A stretch of DNA of 64,000 nucleotides from Adiantum capillus-veneris (GCA_014529385.2 CM043960.1:126082043-126146042); one strand, 5' to 3'; shown: positions 11,165 to 22,093, counted from the stretch's first letter. Made by a program: numbers and translations. Notes: generated from the letters alone by a model not told the origin.

Positions 11165-11870
11165 TCAATCAAACCATGGTGCCCCTAGGATTACATCCTC
11201 ATCATTGAGAGGAGAGATAAAGAAGTCCTCCTTGTCCACATAGCTTTGGACATGGAGCCTCAATTTCCCCATTCAAGGAGTGAATGAGGCTTCTTGCCCC
11301 TTGAAAGCACCATCGGGCGGCAGGTAGGACATCTCCCATCTCATAGGTTTGGATGCCTATCTTGGTGGAAAAATCTGTGGATATGAAATTGTGAGTAGAA
11401 CCAGGGTCAAATTAGAGAATGAAAGCATCATGTTCTCTTACCTTTCCCCAAGCATGGCATAGAGGAGATCCTTTGTGGTGAGCATCCTCTTCTTGGATTT
11501 TTACCAAGGTAGCTCTAAGAGGCTCATTTCGTGTATTCTTGTGGGGACAAGCACGATAGGCATGCCATTGCTCCCCGCACTTGAAACAGTAATTATCTTT
11601 ACAATAACGCTCTAGCTCTTCAGGAGAGAGTTTATTTTTGCCTTATAAACTCCCTTCTCCTTAGCTTTGTTGTTGTTGGCGTTGCCTTTAGGAGACTTTT
11701 GGACATTGTCCTTCCCCTTAGGCTCGTTATGATCCTTGTTTTTGTGGGTTTAGGATTTCTCTTAGCCCCTTGTTATAAATTGATTTGTGAAGCCACCATG
11801 GTATGGTGTATGACCGCAGATATGGTGTGTGGCCTTTGGGAGTTGACATACTCCGCCATATCTTCAGTTA
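11165..11870 (-). pseudogene. Element G2 zinc knuckle and protease region, degenerate
   Basis: Minus-strand translation in shifting frames shows a single knuckle-like CFKCGEQWHAYRACP at about 11550-11590. A protease remnant with a D-P-G-S-T-H-N-F-like motif lies near 11385-11410 (DPG in place of DSG). Stops and frame changes are frequent. Identification rests on position between gag and RT plus these short motifs. Confidence 0.55.
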
Positions 11871-13051
11871 AACCCGCACAAAATTGTTGTTTTTTCTCTC
11901 CAAAATCCATCTTTTTGAAGAGAGTGGCTTTGAGATGTAAATCCAAAACTTGTCTTCATATTTATGAATAGATTCGTAGGGAGAGAGATTCAAGCTTCGC
12001 CATTCGGTGAGTACTTTGTCTTTGGCATCGGTAGCCAAAAACAGCTTCATGATGGAAAATCTTAAAGCTTTCCATGTTCGTGGAGCTTCATCATTTGCTT
12101 GTAGGCTAGACCACCATTTCTTGGCAGACTTTTGAAAATGCATAGCTACATGCTGTAGCTTAGAGGACTCCATGAGGCCCTCATCTCCAAAAGCCGTACC
12201 AACTTGTTAGATGAAGGCCAAGACTTTGTCCGTAGCACCAAAAGTGCCATCGTATGTAAGGAAAGAGATGTTCTTTCCTCCCTCTTTGAACATTTTGAGC
12301 TTGGATGACCTCTTCCATGTGGCATAGGATTTCCTATGGCCTCTTCTTTTAGGTGGTTCAAGAACTGCACCATCACTTTCTTCAGAAGAGGAAGAGTATG
12401 AGGAGGATGGAGAAGAGGCTGACCTCTTTCTTGCCTTTTTCTTCCCTTGTTCCTCCTTGTCTGCACCATCACTTTCTTAAAAAGAGGAAGAGGATGAAGA
12501 AGATGGAGAAGAGGGTGACCTCTTTCTCGCCTTTTTATTCTCTTGTTTTCTCTTGTCCCTCTTTGAATTATGGTGTAGAGAAGTATGCGATGTTCTTTTC
12601 CATTTAGGGGGTGTTTGAGAGCATTTTGCCCACCATATTTGTGGAGCCGTCTCCGCCGAGGTGGCAAAGACTCACTTCTTTCTTGTTCTTTTGGTGGGGG
12701 CTCTACCGTTGAAACTTGAGTTCTCTTTTGGGAAGGAGATGCGTCATCAAGTAGTAGATTTTTGAGCCCTTCGTATGGATCCTCTTCTTCTTCCCTTATC
12801 GGAGAGAGGCCTCTTTTGGAAGTCTCACAAGGAGGCTTCCTAGGGACTCTCTCTTCTTGGTTGGGAGTTTGGAGAATCCCATGAGTACGTAGCTGCTGTT
12901 GCACTTCACCTTGGAGGGATGGATTGCCCATGGCTTGTTGAAGCCTAGTAACAAGGTAATTAAAAAGCATAGGGGCATCATTAGTAGCATGTTCATTAGC
13001 AAAATCAAATCTATCAACACTAATTTCACTCTCTTTACTATTGTCAGCCAT
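11868..13051 (-). pseudogene. Element G2 gag
   Basis: Start at 13051 (MADNSKESE), conserved in element B (MADKGKEIE). The N-terminal ~110 residues are in frame. A frameshift then moves the true reading frame, which carries a 32-residue Lys/Arg/Ser-rich unit (ARKRS..SSPSS-type) tandemly duplicated at 12371-12562. The retrotransposon-gag domain follows (MESSKLQHVAMHFQKSAKKW at 12173, then WRSLNLSPYESIHKYEDKFW). At least two frameshifts. The product would form the particle shell. Confidence 0.8.
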
Positions 13052-13433
13052 TTTAACAAATTTTAGGTGTGAAATTTTTAAGTGTACTTTGGCACTTCAA
13101 GCCCTAGTTGCTACTCCTCTTAACCCTTTAGGAAAGCACTCAAGCTCCTGTACCCGTGGATCGAATATCATTAATTGCAAGGAATAGAAGAGAAGGTCTT
13201 TCACCACCAAAACAGCATCGGCTCCTGTCAAGCTTCTAATAGCTCAATAGTGTAGGACTCCACTATTAAGACCATAGCTTTCGATGGTGATGCCCCGTTA
13301 TCTGCACGAAGCAGGCACACTGCAAGGTTGAAAAATCCCGATTCTACTTACTCAATTGCAATTAATAATACCAACCATTTATAGTTAGCTTGAGGACCTC
13401 TCGAGTCTTGAGCAAGAAAAGAGAAACCACTAA

Positions 13434-13444
13434 CTCTGATACCA
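13434..13444 (-). promoter_or_regulatory. Element G2 primer-binding site
   Basis: Minus-strand TGGTATCAGAG lies one base from the LTR end. It matches the initiator methionine tRNA 3' end used by most plant LTR retrotransposons. Confidence 0.8.
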
Positions 13445-13445
13445 A

Positions 13446-14494
13446 TGTAACAAATAACTTAGACAAAGAGAACATTTCATTAAGAATAGACTCCTAATGA
13501 ACATAGCAAGAGTGCTTGGATTGAGAGAGCAACAAAAGCATAAAACCTAGTTAGATAGGCATAAACAATACTTCAAAAAGAGAGAGAAATTAAGCTATTG
13601 ACAACAGTTCAGGACCGGATTTACATGGAGCCGGTCCTCCCTCCAAAAGGCTTTGTATTATAGGTTCCCCCATCAAGGGAGACATATTACAATACAATAC
13701 TTTGTGTTCCTTCAATAACTTGCTAGTGCAATGAATATGGAAGCTTCAAGCACCAAGCTTACACTTGAAAAACACAACATCAATTCCCTCATGGTCTTAG
13801 ACCCAAGACCTTAGACATCTTCAAAGATGGTGAGAGCTACCGGGGTATGATAGTAGATCTAGAGGAAGAAGAAGTATTCTTACAAGAAAGAAGTATTTAT
13901 CCTCACATAATCTCTCTTAATAGCTTAGCATAGCTTAGTAATTAGCATGGTATAGGAGATGAGCATGTATTGGAGCTTGGCTCTTGGTTGGATTTGCATC
14001 ACAAAGCCAAGAGTTGTTGGTGTAGGCCTCCCTTCTCACAAGCTTGGAGTAGATGATGAGCTTCCCATTAAAGTTTGAGAAGGATATAGTATTCTTTACT
14101 TCACATATCAGTTTGTGTGAGTGTGTGTGCAATAGTGCCTTGCAAAAATCAGCCCCCTCTCTCTCTTGGTCGACCCCTCTTGCTATTTCTTCTTACTGAC
14201 CCCTCATTGGCTCATGCCAAGCTTAGCCAATAGGAAATTATAAACATAATTGCTAGCCTTGTGACATGTGTCCCCCTTTCCCTTTTTGTGAGAGCTTTAG
14301 GTATTTAAATAATTCAATTAAACTCTCATTGGACCTCCTAGTCTTCTGGACAATAGGAATCAGGCAAGCCATTGGGCTGTTGAATGCTCATTGGACCCCT
14401 TGGTAGACTGTCCAATAGTCTTCTAGAGAGATTAATTTCTATTGGTTATTTTATCAAGTGTTTTTAAATCAGTTAAACTATATTTACTCTAGCC
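13446..14494 (-). repeat. 5' LTR of element G2 (~1.05 kb)
   Basis: On the plus strand it begins TGTAACAAATAAC at 13446 and is collinear with the LTR of element B at 31578-32650. Both contain a GGACCGGATTTACATGGA block and a GTCCAATAGTCTTCTAG block. The distal end near 14490 is eroded (tttactctagcc against tttactcttaaca in B), so the boundary is uncertain by a few bases. Beyond it lies the truncated integrase fragment H, which suggests insertion into that fragment. Confidence 0.75.
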
Positions 14495-14499
14495 TAATT

Positions 14500-14850
14500 C
14501 TCATTCATCCACCTCTATGGCCATCGAATTTTGGCTTCAAACTTTGGAAAGGACCATAGTATCTTTTTGCTAGTTTAGCATAATACTTTTGATGGCCCGT
14601 AGGATTTTTGCCCGTTGTTTGCCTCAATTGAGCCCTAGGAAACTTAAGTAATACCCAATCATTTTCTTTGAACATTAAGGCCCTTCTGTGCTTGTCAGCA
14701 GCAGCTTTTTGCCTTAGTTGGGAGATGGATATAGCCTCCTTAATCTTTTGAAAAGATGTTTGTAGGTCACCGGCTATACTCATTGGTAGAGAAGATCTTC
14801 CCATGTACTTTAAGTAGCATGGAACTTTTAGGTCTTCCCTCTATGATTTC
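14500..14850 (-). pseudogene. Gypsy integrase C-terminal fragment (H)
   Basis: Minus-strand reading gives KAAADKHRR, NDWVLLKFPRAQLR and YYAKLAKRYYGPFQ. This is the linker and GPF-type module at the C-terminal end of gypsy integrase. It is cut just after GPF, where the LTR of G2 begins, and ends at repeat X on the other side. It cannot be assigned to a family with confidence. The G2 family is possible but no overlapping part exists for comparison. Confidence 0.65.
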
Positions 14851-15107
14851 TAGCCTTTCCAAGGTTCCTTTTACCAAACAATTAGAAGAGTTCCTTAATT
14901 AAATCACATCCTCGTCCCTTATCTTGAACCCTTCATGGATCTATTTTCATTCCTCCTTTTCCCGTTGGCATAAGGCCTACTCGGACTAGGCTGATTTCCA
15001 GATGCTTTCAAAGGTCTCTCCACCCGACCGGGACTCAATCCCATTTCCAGGGTAGTGAATGAACCCGAGCTCAAACCATAGACCAACAATTATTAGTCCT
15101 AGCTAAA
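14851..15107 (-). repeat. Dispersed repeat X, left part of a split copy
   Basis: Reverse complement of about 50195-50450. Shared landmarks include AAGGAACCTTGGAAAGGCTAG at the outer end, CCTAGTCCGGGTAGGCCTAATGCC-like sequence, and GGTCTATG near the inner end. It is separated from its other half (24207-24870) by G4. The class of X is unknown: no LTR termini or ORF were recognised. Confidence 0.75.
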
Positions 15108-15670
15108 AAGGATGTGAGGTCCCCAACCCTGAAAAGATTGGGGCGACTTGATAGATGACCTTCCTTTATTCTCCTTTTCCGTTGACGACACCCTACTCCG
15201 TTTCCACAAAGTAGAGATATGAGCAATAGAAGAGAGTGAGTCCTCTATCCATCATTTACTTGGTTATAAGGATCATACATCACAAGCTAGATCGATAAAT
15301 CTAGGATTCTATGAAAGCTGTTTCCTAACATAAAGATGAAATCCCATTGACATATTTATAATCCATAAACAACGCTTTTTTCCCCACGTTTAAGAGGCAC
15401 GGCCGCCATCCATAAACCATAAATATGATATGAGACTTAGTCTAAATCAACTCAACTAATCAGGTCCATAGCTTTCAAGGGCACGTAGATTTGGGACGTC
15501 TCGACTCTTGACACAATGAGTCTTTAGTTTCACTTCTCCTAATAAGAGGGAGTGGAGAGTTTCTCGACTAATCAAGACCACCCATCCTTGACTGGCAACC
15601 TGAGTCAGCCCCCAATTCCAACCCACACTCACACTTTTTAGCTTGTTTTTTAATTACTACCATATTGTTT

Positions 15671-15844
15671 TACATATACAAACAATGTTCTTTTCTTAAT
15701 TCCAAGCACAAGTTCTTTCATCCAGCCCTTCAAACATCACCAAAACATTTCTTTTCTTACATATACAAACAATGTTCTTTTCTTAATTCCAAGCACAAGT
15801 TCTTTCATCCATCCCTTCAAACATCACCAAAACATTTCTTTCTC
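15671..15844. repeat. 87-bp tandem duplication inside the G4 3' LTR
   Basis: The block starting TACATATACAAACAATG at 15671 repeats at 15758 almost perfectly (one difference noticed, cagccc/catccc). The 5' LTR has a single copy at about 22656-22742. The duplication therefore arose in this LTR after the two LTRs separated, or was lost from the other. Confidence 0.85.
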
Positions 15845-16384
15845 AAACATGGTCTAATGAAGACAGTCCTATAATTCAACAAAAATGGATTTTTCAATTA
15901 TTCTTAAGAGTTTGTCGTTACTCGTTGACTTTCTCTGTCTAACCAACAGAGTCTTTGCAAAGGATTTACTTAAAATTCTAACCGTAAAATACGCATACTT
16001 TCCTAGTCGCTAACCGCAAGGGAGCATCTCGCTAACCGCAAGGCATCTTGCTAACCGCAAGAGACAAAAGGAGAGCTGATGACCTCAACTTAATCTCCAC
16101 TAAACCGCGGAATCACCTCGCTAACCGCGAGTTCCATTTGGAAACAAGATATTCTTTCAGCAATTGTTTTCTTTATGTGATTTCTCAAACAAGATTAACT
16201 AACTTCTAATATCAAACAGAGACAGATTATCAAACAGTAATCACATAAATCAAACAATTCCTTCTCTACTCTATGAAATCATATGCTTGTTTCTTGTGAT
16301 ATAATCATATTTTCTTGAGAGTTTTAAGGGAATTCTTAGGCTTGACTTACCAGTCATCATGTATAACGATGCAAAATTATAAAT

Positions 16385-16573
16385 TCATCTTATCGGATTA
16401 GCAACACGTTCAACTACCTCTCGTGGTTGAGGTTGTACGGCTTCGACTTCTTCCGCAACCAATACCTCCACTTGAGCAACGTTTGGAGTAGTTAATGCCT
16501 TCCTCTGCATATTTCTTGGAGGTGGAGCGACATGAGCATCCTTCGAGCTTCGAGTCACTCGCTTCAGGGCCAT
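16385..16573 (-). CDS. 62-aa ORF inside the LTR with a gag-like N-terminus
   Basis: ATG at 16571-16573, about 210 bp downstream of the LTR TATA box in the transcribed direction. It would therefore lie in the R-U5 leader of the element RNA. The peptide starts MALKRVTRSSKDAHVAPPPR, resembling the basic, Pro-rich start of many gypsy Gag proteins, and continues with an acidic Glu/Val-rich tail. The homologous ORF in the 5' LTR (about 23300-23505) is broken by a short duplication at 23458-23492. It could be a spliced Gag leader exon, an upstream ORF or chance. No function is established. Confidence 0.4.
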   Translation of the reverse strand: MALKRVTRSSKDAHVAPPPRNMQRKALTTPNVAQVEVLVAEEVEAVQPQPREVVERVANPIR

Positions 16574-16782
16574 CGTATTGCGAAAGAGAAAGGAGAAAGT
16601 GAGAAAGAGAACTCAAGAATTTGAGGGCAACACGTTGATGGTAGAGAAAGAAGTTGAAGATGGAGATGGCTTGAGGGTAAGAGCTTGAGGGAGAGAGGTT
16701 GATGGAGAGAGGTAAATCCGACGTCAAGGCAAGAGAGCTTCCACTTCTGAGTGTGTGTGTCCTCAAAGTGAAGAGGAAGGGG

Positions 16783-16792
16783 TCTTTATATA
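16783..16792 (-). promoter_or_regulatory. TATA box in the G4 3' LTR
   Basis: Minus-strand TATATAAAGA, conserved in position and sequence in the other LTR at 23709-23718. It would start transcription leftward out of the element. Confidence 0.6.
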
Positions 16793-17246
16793 GGCTCTCA
16801 AGGCCAGCTAAGAATAGAGGGAAGCAAGGAGAGATAAGCTCACGCACGTTTGTGGCTGTTTTTAAAAAAAACTTTTTTTTTTTTGATATGATTCCAATGC
16901 GTGATTTCAAACCTCTTAGATGAAGCTTGGCTTCCAAGAAAAGAGTTATAAACTAAACTCCTCCTCTCTTTCTTTCCTAAAAGTACTCCTCCTACTCCTT
17001 CTCCTCTAAAATTACTCCTCCTTTCCTAAAATTGCTCTCCCTTTCCAAAAGAGTCAACTCTTATCTTTAGATACAATCTTGACGCATAAGTTTCCCATCA
17101 ACCTTATTGTTTTCAAGTGAATAAGGGTCATAATTAATAGTTCTAAAGTCCGATTTTTGATCCGATCGTTCCATTAGAATGCTCTTTGACTTAATAGCAA
17201 ACCTCAAATATTTGCAAAGTAAATGAAATACTTTTGGGTACATTAC

Positions 17247-17259
17247 AATCTCCCCAACT
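17247..17259 (-). promoter_or_regulatory. Polypurine tract of G4
   Basis: Minus-strand AAGTTGGGGAGAT directly abuts the LTR start TGTAATG. This is the expected plus-strand priming site for reverse transcription. Confidence 0.75.
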
Positions 17260-17264
17260 TAGGG

Positions 17265-18480
17265 ATTCGAGATGTCCTCATCTTGAGAAAAATTGATGAT
17301 AGTTCTTCTTTAGGGTGGCTTCATCTTCCCATGTTGCATCTTCTTCAAGATAGTCTTTCCACTGAACAAGGTGTTCTCTGAGAACTCTATTTCAAAGGAT
17401 CTTCTCTCGAGACTCTAAAATTCTAGAAGGTTGGAGTTCCAAGATGTTTTGAGTAGGCATGCCAATTTGTTCATCATTGAGGAGTTGATCATCACTGGGA
17501 ATATAGGGTTTTAATAAGCTTACATGAAATACATCGTGGACTTTGATATGAGCTGGCAACTTTAACTTGTAAGCTTGGGTTCCTAAACACTTGGTCACTT
17601 CATAAGGGCCACCATAATGTGGAATGAGCTTCTGGTACTTTCCAAGTGATAAGGTACTTCTCTTTGGATGAATCCGAAGAAAAACCTTGTCACCTTCTTT
17701 AAATCTTCTTTCGGCTCTCTTACTATCCACATACTGCTTTTGACAATCCTGAGTTGCTGCCTGAATATCCCTTCAGATGGATTTTGTTTGATTTTCCATT
17801 TCTTCCAACATCTTCTTAGATGCTTCAACTCTGATGGTAGGGTCAAAAACATTGAGAGGAGAGACACATTCTTGACCATACAAGGCACAAAATGGGGTCA
17901 TATCAATGCTTTGATGATGAGAAGCATTGTAAGCATACTCCACTAGAGGTAAAAATTGAATCCATTGCTTAGGTTATCTACTGCAATAAGCTCTAAGGAT
18001 ATCTTCGATGACTTGGTTAACTCGTTCTGTTTGACCATCTGATTGACAATGGTATGCGGTACTAAAGTTTAACTTTGTTCTAATTGCCTTGAAGAGTGAG
18101 GTCCAAAAGTTTGAAGTAAACTTCACATCACGATCGCTTACAATCCATTTGGGCAATCCATGCAATGTGAAAATATCTTTAACAAATAGTCATGCAATAT
18201 CAGAGGTGGTAAAGGTTGTTTTGATTGGTATGAGATGTGCAACCTTCGTGAGTAGGTCGACAACTACCATAAGTGAATTATATCCTCCTTGTACTGTAGG
18301 TAATCAAATGACAAAGTCCATACTTATACACTCCCACTTCATTTGGGGAATGATCAATGGTTGAAGTTTACCGGGAAGTTTAACTCTCTCAGCTTTAATC
18401 CTTTGACATGTCAAGCATTGACGAACATAGCGTAGAACATCTGCATTTTTCCCAGTCCAATAGAAACTTTTTTGTACGGC
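17265..18480 (-). pseudogene. G4 integrase with C-terminal chromodomain
   Basis: [14 protein letters not shown] carries the second catalytic aspartate (about 18120-18160). [10 protein letters not shown] carries the glutamate (about 18030-18045). The GPY-like module reads YQKLIPHYGGPYEV, then a conserved VHDVFHVSLLKPY (about 17500-17560). A chromodomain follows at about 17283-17420 with HLVQWKDYLEEDATWE, the aromatic and acidic residues expected for binding methylated histone tails. That guides integration to heterochromatin in known chromoviruses. In-frame stops at 17392, near 17974 and in the zinc-finger half. Confidence 0.85.
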
Positions 18481-19880
18481 ATTGAGAGTCGTCGCATATC
18501 CTGGGTGTCCTCAAGTAGGGCTATCATGGGCCTCAAATAAGGTAGCCTTCTTTAAGTTGGGGTGCTTTGGTACACATAATCTATCTCTATAATAGAGACA
18601 AGGTCCATCATGTGAGAAATTTAACATTGAAGGTATATTCTTTGAATCCCCAGATTGAACAAGGTTAAGCTACCTTTGATAATCTGGATTAGATGATACA
18701 ACTTCCTTAATATTTTCAATGATTGGGTTGTTGGGTCTAGATATGAGACTCAAAAAAGGTTTTCGACTGAGCCGTGTTTTCTTTTCCGGGACGATAGATA
18801 ATGTCAAAGTCAAATTCTTGCAAAAGTTCTACCCATTGTCTTTGTCGCATATTCAAGGTTGCTTGGGTAAAAATCCACTTTAAGCTCTTATGGTCGGTTA
18901 TAAGTCAAAAATTCCTTCCCAATAATTAGTGTCTCCATAAGTTCAAAGCGTGAATGACTTCCAATGGTTCGAGGTCAAGGGTGGTATAGTTCTTTTCATG
19001 AACCTTAAGCTTACGTGAGGTGAAAGCTATTGGTTTGCCTTCTTGAGCTAATACTCCTCCAACTGTTATTTCACTAGCATCAATGAGGACTTCAAAGGCC
19101 TGGTTAGAATCTGGTAGCTTTAGGGACGGTGCTATAGTCACATACTGCTTAAGTTGATCAAATCTTTCTTGGTGTAGTGGTCCCCAGCTTATCTTCAAAA
19201 GATCGGTCAAGGGTGAAGCAATCAGTGCATAATCCTTTATAAAGATTCTATACCATCCTGTGATTCCTAAGAATCCTCTAAGCTCACTTGCATTTGATGG
19301 CTGAGTCCATTCAACAACTCCTTGAACTTTAGCAGGGTCCACTGAGATTCCTTCATGCGAAACAATAAATCCCAAATACTCAATCCTTGGAGTGAAAAAA
19401 GAACACTTGCTCATCTTTGCATATAGCTTGTGTTCTCGAAGAATATCCAACACCTTTCTCAGGTGGTCTTCATGTTCTTCTTCATCCTTTGAGTAGATTA
19501 GAATATCATCAAAGAAGACAAGAACAAAGTCATCTAGGTACGGCCTGAAAATATCCTACATCAATCTATTGAATGTAGCTGGAGCATTAGTCAGACCAAA
19601 TGACATTCCTATAAACTCAAAATGTCCATATCGGGTGTTGAAAACTGTCTTTGGAATATCTGATTCGTTTATTTTGATTTGATAATAACCAGATCTTAGA
19701 TCTATGTTTGAGAAGACCTTGGAACCATGTAGTCTATCTAGCAATTCATTGATTCGTGGGTATAGGATAGTTGTTCTTAATTGTTACCTGGTTTAGTCCT
19801 CTGTAATCAATGCAGAGTCGTAAAGTCCCATCTTTCTTCTTCTGAAAGAGTACTGGTGCTCCCCAACTTGACTTACACGG
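18481..19880 (-). pseudogene. G4 reverse transcriptase and RNase H
   Basis: RT shows a LRLCIDYR-like fingers block near 19800-19830, [12 protein letters not shown] (about 19690-19710), [16 protein letters not shown] (about 19556-19610) and VFFDDILIYSKDEEEH (about 19490-19535, catalytic DD). RNase H opens with FEVLIDASEITVGGVLAQ (about 19050-19100), where Asp-Ala-Ser is intact. There is a TAG at 19556 between MPFG-type and DD motifs, a frame change near 19745 and further stops below 18926. Confidence 0.88.
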
Positions 19881-19913
19881 TCTAATAAATCCTTGTTCTA
19901 TAAGTTGATGAAG

Positions 19914-21005
19914 TTATTCTTTCAATTCAATGGCCTCTGGTAGTGACATTTTATAAGGTCTCTTTGACACTGGCTCACTTCTTGGAAGAATCTCTATCGC
20001 ATGATCAATCTCTCGATTGGGAGGAAGAGAGGTGAGGTCTTTAGGGAAGACATCTGAATATTCATGAAGCCAAGAGGGTTTTGTAACGCTTGATTTTGAA
20101 TCCATCTTGTTCAGCTTGAACACAAATATTTGTTGTCCGGCCTTCATACCTTTGAGTAAACGATTGGCTTTAACTAATTGACTCTTTGGAATCCCATTCT
20201 TTCCCTGTACTTCGACTTGCTTTGTTTGACTATCTCTAAAGCTCATACTACCTAGGCCACAATGGATGCTATCGTGATTCTTAGATAACCAATCCATCCC
20301 AAGAATTCCATCATACATCCCAACTGGTAAGGTTCTAAAGAAAGCTGAAGTAGCATGTCCTCCTAGTTCAAAGTCAAGGGTTCCCACAGAATATTGCGAT
20401 ACGTTGGTTTTCCCATTAGCCAATTCTGTTGTCATGGGTTTAGCTTGTTTTTTATTTAGGTTCAACTTTCGCAAGCATTTTGGGGATAGAAAAGAATGAG
20501 TACTACCACAATTGATGAGGAGGTTAAAAGTTTTACCTTGAAGGGTTGCTGGTGTTTTAATCACAGCAAATTGTCTTTGGGCTCCAGGGTTGTCAATAGC
20601 TGCAATAATTCTTTCTCTCTCTTCTTCTTCACCAAGGGTAGAAGGATCTCCTATGACTGCATGTGCATGTGCATTCCTACCTTGACCTTTTCCAAAGGCT
20701 CTCGCTGCTCTTCCTCGTCCTCTGCCTCGTCCACCACCTTGTCCATTGTTGTGTCCAAAAGGGCGGTGTCTTTGATCTACTTCAGTTGTTGTTGCTGCTC
20801 TATTAGTCGGACATGGACATATGTTTTGATAATGTCCCAACTCTCCATATTCAAAGCACCGAACATCCAAGCGTGAAGTATTTTGAACATTAGCAGCATA
20901 AGCTCTTTGAAGTTGTCCATTATTAATGGGAAGCCTTATTGGACGTCTCGCTCCATTAAAACTTTGATTTTGTTCAACTCTTCTTCTAACCCCTTGCTCC
21001 TTCAT
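19914..21005 (-). pseudogene. G4 gag C-terminus, protease and pre-RT linker
   Basis: One 363-codon open stretch. Residues ~51-64 are a zinc-knuckle relic CFEYGELGHYQNIC, where the second Cys has become Tyr. A Gly/Arg-rich tract follows. The protease region at residues ~160-175 reads LLINCGSTHSFLS; the usual LIDSGSTHSF has lost its catalytic Asp (now Asn) and Ser (now Cys). GILGMDWLSKNH marks the second protease half at ~231. The end holds the acidic YSDVFPKDLTSLPP and RPYKMSLPEA lead-in to RT. A protease without its aspartate cannot process Gag-Pol. Confidence 0.85.
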
Positions 21006-21141
21006 TAAGGGCTTAGCTCATAGTAAAGCATCTTGCACGGTAGTAGGTTTCATGGCTTCTAGCCGCGAGCTGATTGGTTCTCTTAAACCTTGACAAAAAT
21101 GGGCTACATGTTGCTCTATGGTCATTGGTAGAGCATAACGC

Positions 21142-21675
21142 TTAAGCCTTACAAACTTTGAGTAGTACTCTTCGAAGTAAAATGCATCGCTTCAAGCTAA
21201 AGAACTCATTCATCTTCAACGCTTCGTGTGCAAGAGGTAAGTATCTTTCCTTCACTGCCTGCTTAATTTCCCTCCAACTCTGGGAATTCTCCAATACTCT
21301 CATGTCATGACAAAGTTGTTTCCACCATAATTTCACTTCACCAGAGAGGCGAAACATCCCTAGCATCACTTGATTTATAGGTGCAATCTTTGCAGCCAAG
21401 AAGTAATCATCCATAGCCTCAATCCCTACTTCTACATCCTTCTCAATATCAACACCCTCTCCTTTAAAAGAAGGTGGTTGCATTTGTTTCAATAATAACT
21501 TCTTCTCCTGAATCTCTGTATAGATAGCATCATTTTGAGGGTTTTTCATTAAATAGGAGTAATTTGAGGGTTCTCCTGAGTGTACGCATATATTAACATT
21601 AATATTTATAACAACCCAAAACATTAGTGTATTTTCTAGACTTAGACTTATCCAGCCCACTAAAGGTTCAACCAC
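21142..21675 (-). pseudogene. G4 gag, capsid part
   Basis: Retrotransposon-gag domain: FKGEGVDIEKDVEVGIEAMD, then a MFRLSGEVKLWWKQL block and a WREIKQAVKERYLP block. A likely start codon lies at about 21549 (MKNPQND), ~530 bp downstream of the primer site. A frame break near 21142 separates it from the downstream half. Confidence 0.75.
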
Positions 21676-22080
21676 ATAACTTTGCCAATTATGACTTACC
21701 CAGTCTATTAAAATTTAACCAAACCAATCCTGACTTATTCAGTCCATCAAAACTTAGTCACATGACTTAACTAGTCATGACTCTTGTCAATCACACGACT
21801 TAACCAATCATACAATTTCTTTGAAGAAAAACAACTCAATCAATGACTTAACCAGTCTCAACAATCTTTTGAAGCAAAATACTACTATTTATAAACTCAT
21901 CAAAGAGCCATATAGGGGTCTACAAAATATCTCTCCATGAGAATATATAATAGATATTTCAACCATAACTATGGTACGCATCAACTCAAATATCGTAATG
22001 TCTTTGTGATTCTCGTAATGGATATAAACAACCATACACACAATGAATCTCGATGTAACTACTAAAGCCTTTTAACCTAA

Positions 22081-22093
22081 GGCTCTAATACCA
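22081..22093 (-). promoter_or_regulatory. G4 primer-binding site
   Basis: Minus-strand TGGTATTAGAGCC, two bases from the LTR end. One mismatch to the initiator-Met complement TGGTATCAGAGCC. Confidence 0.8.

Larger units (their letters stand above)
9919..14494 (-). mobile_element. Ty3/gypsy element G2, truncated in RNase H
   Basis: Minus-strand order: 5' LTR (14494-13446), initiator-Met primer site, gag from 13051, degenerate protease, RT, start of RNase H. It stops at FEVQCDTCG (about 9926) where the LTR of element A begins. Integrase and 3' LTR are absent. The same family recurs as element B (29590-32650), which shares the gag start MAD..., a duplicated Ser-rich gag segment and a ~1.07 kb LTR. 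Confidence 0.8.
15113..17246 (-). repeat. 3' LTR of G4 (2134 bp)
   Basis: Plus-strand ends are TGTGAGGTCC and TACATTACA. It aligns along its length with 22096-24201. Features shared by both LTRs: a short-repeat block of CTAACCGCAAG units (about 16010-16130), a C/T-rich stretch (about 16950-17060), and a minus-strand TATA box at 16783-16792. Unique to this copy is an 87-bp tandem duplication at 15671-15844. Confidence 0.93.

Noticed and set aside
14500-14850. H integrase and G2 sharing an LTR as a tandem element array
   Set aside because: The integrase is cut just after GPF and no purine tract precedes the LTR, so insertion into H is simpler.
15665-15874. Two-repeat 69-codon ORF in the G4 LTR
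   Set aside because: Open only because the 87-bp duplication is a multiple of three; the other LTR has a different frame content.
20496-20876. 126-codon plus ORF, Ser/Cys-rich
   Set aside because: Antisense shadow of the G4 gag-protease frame on the minus strand.
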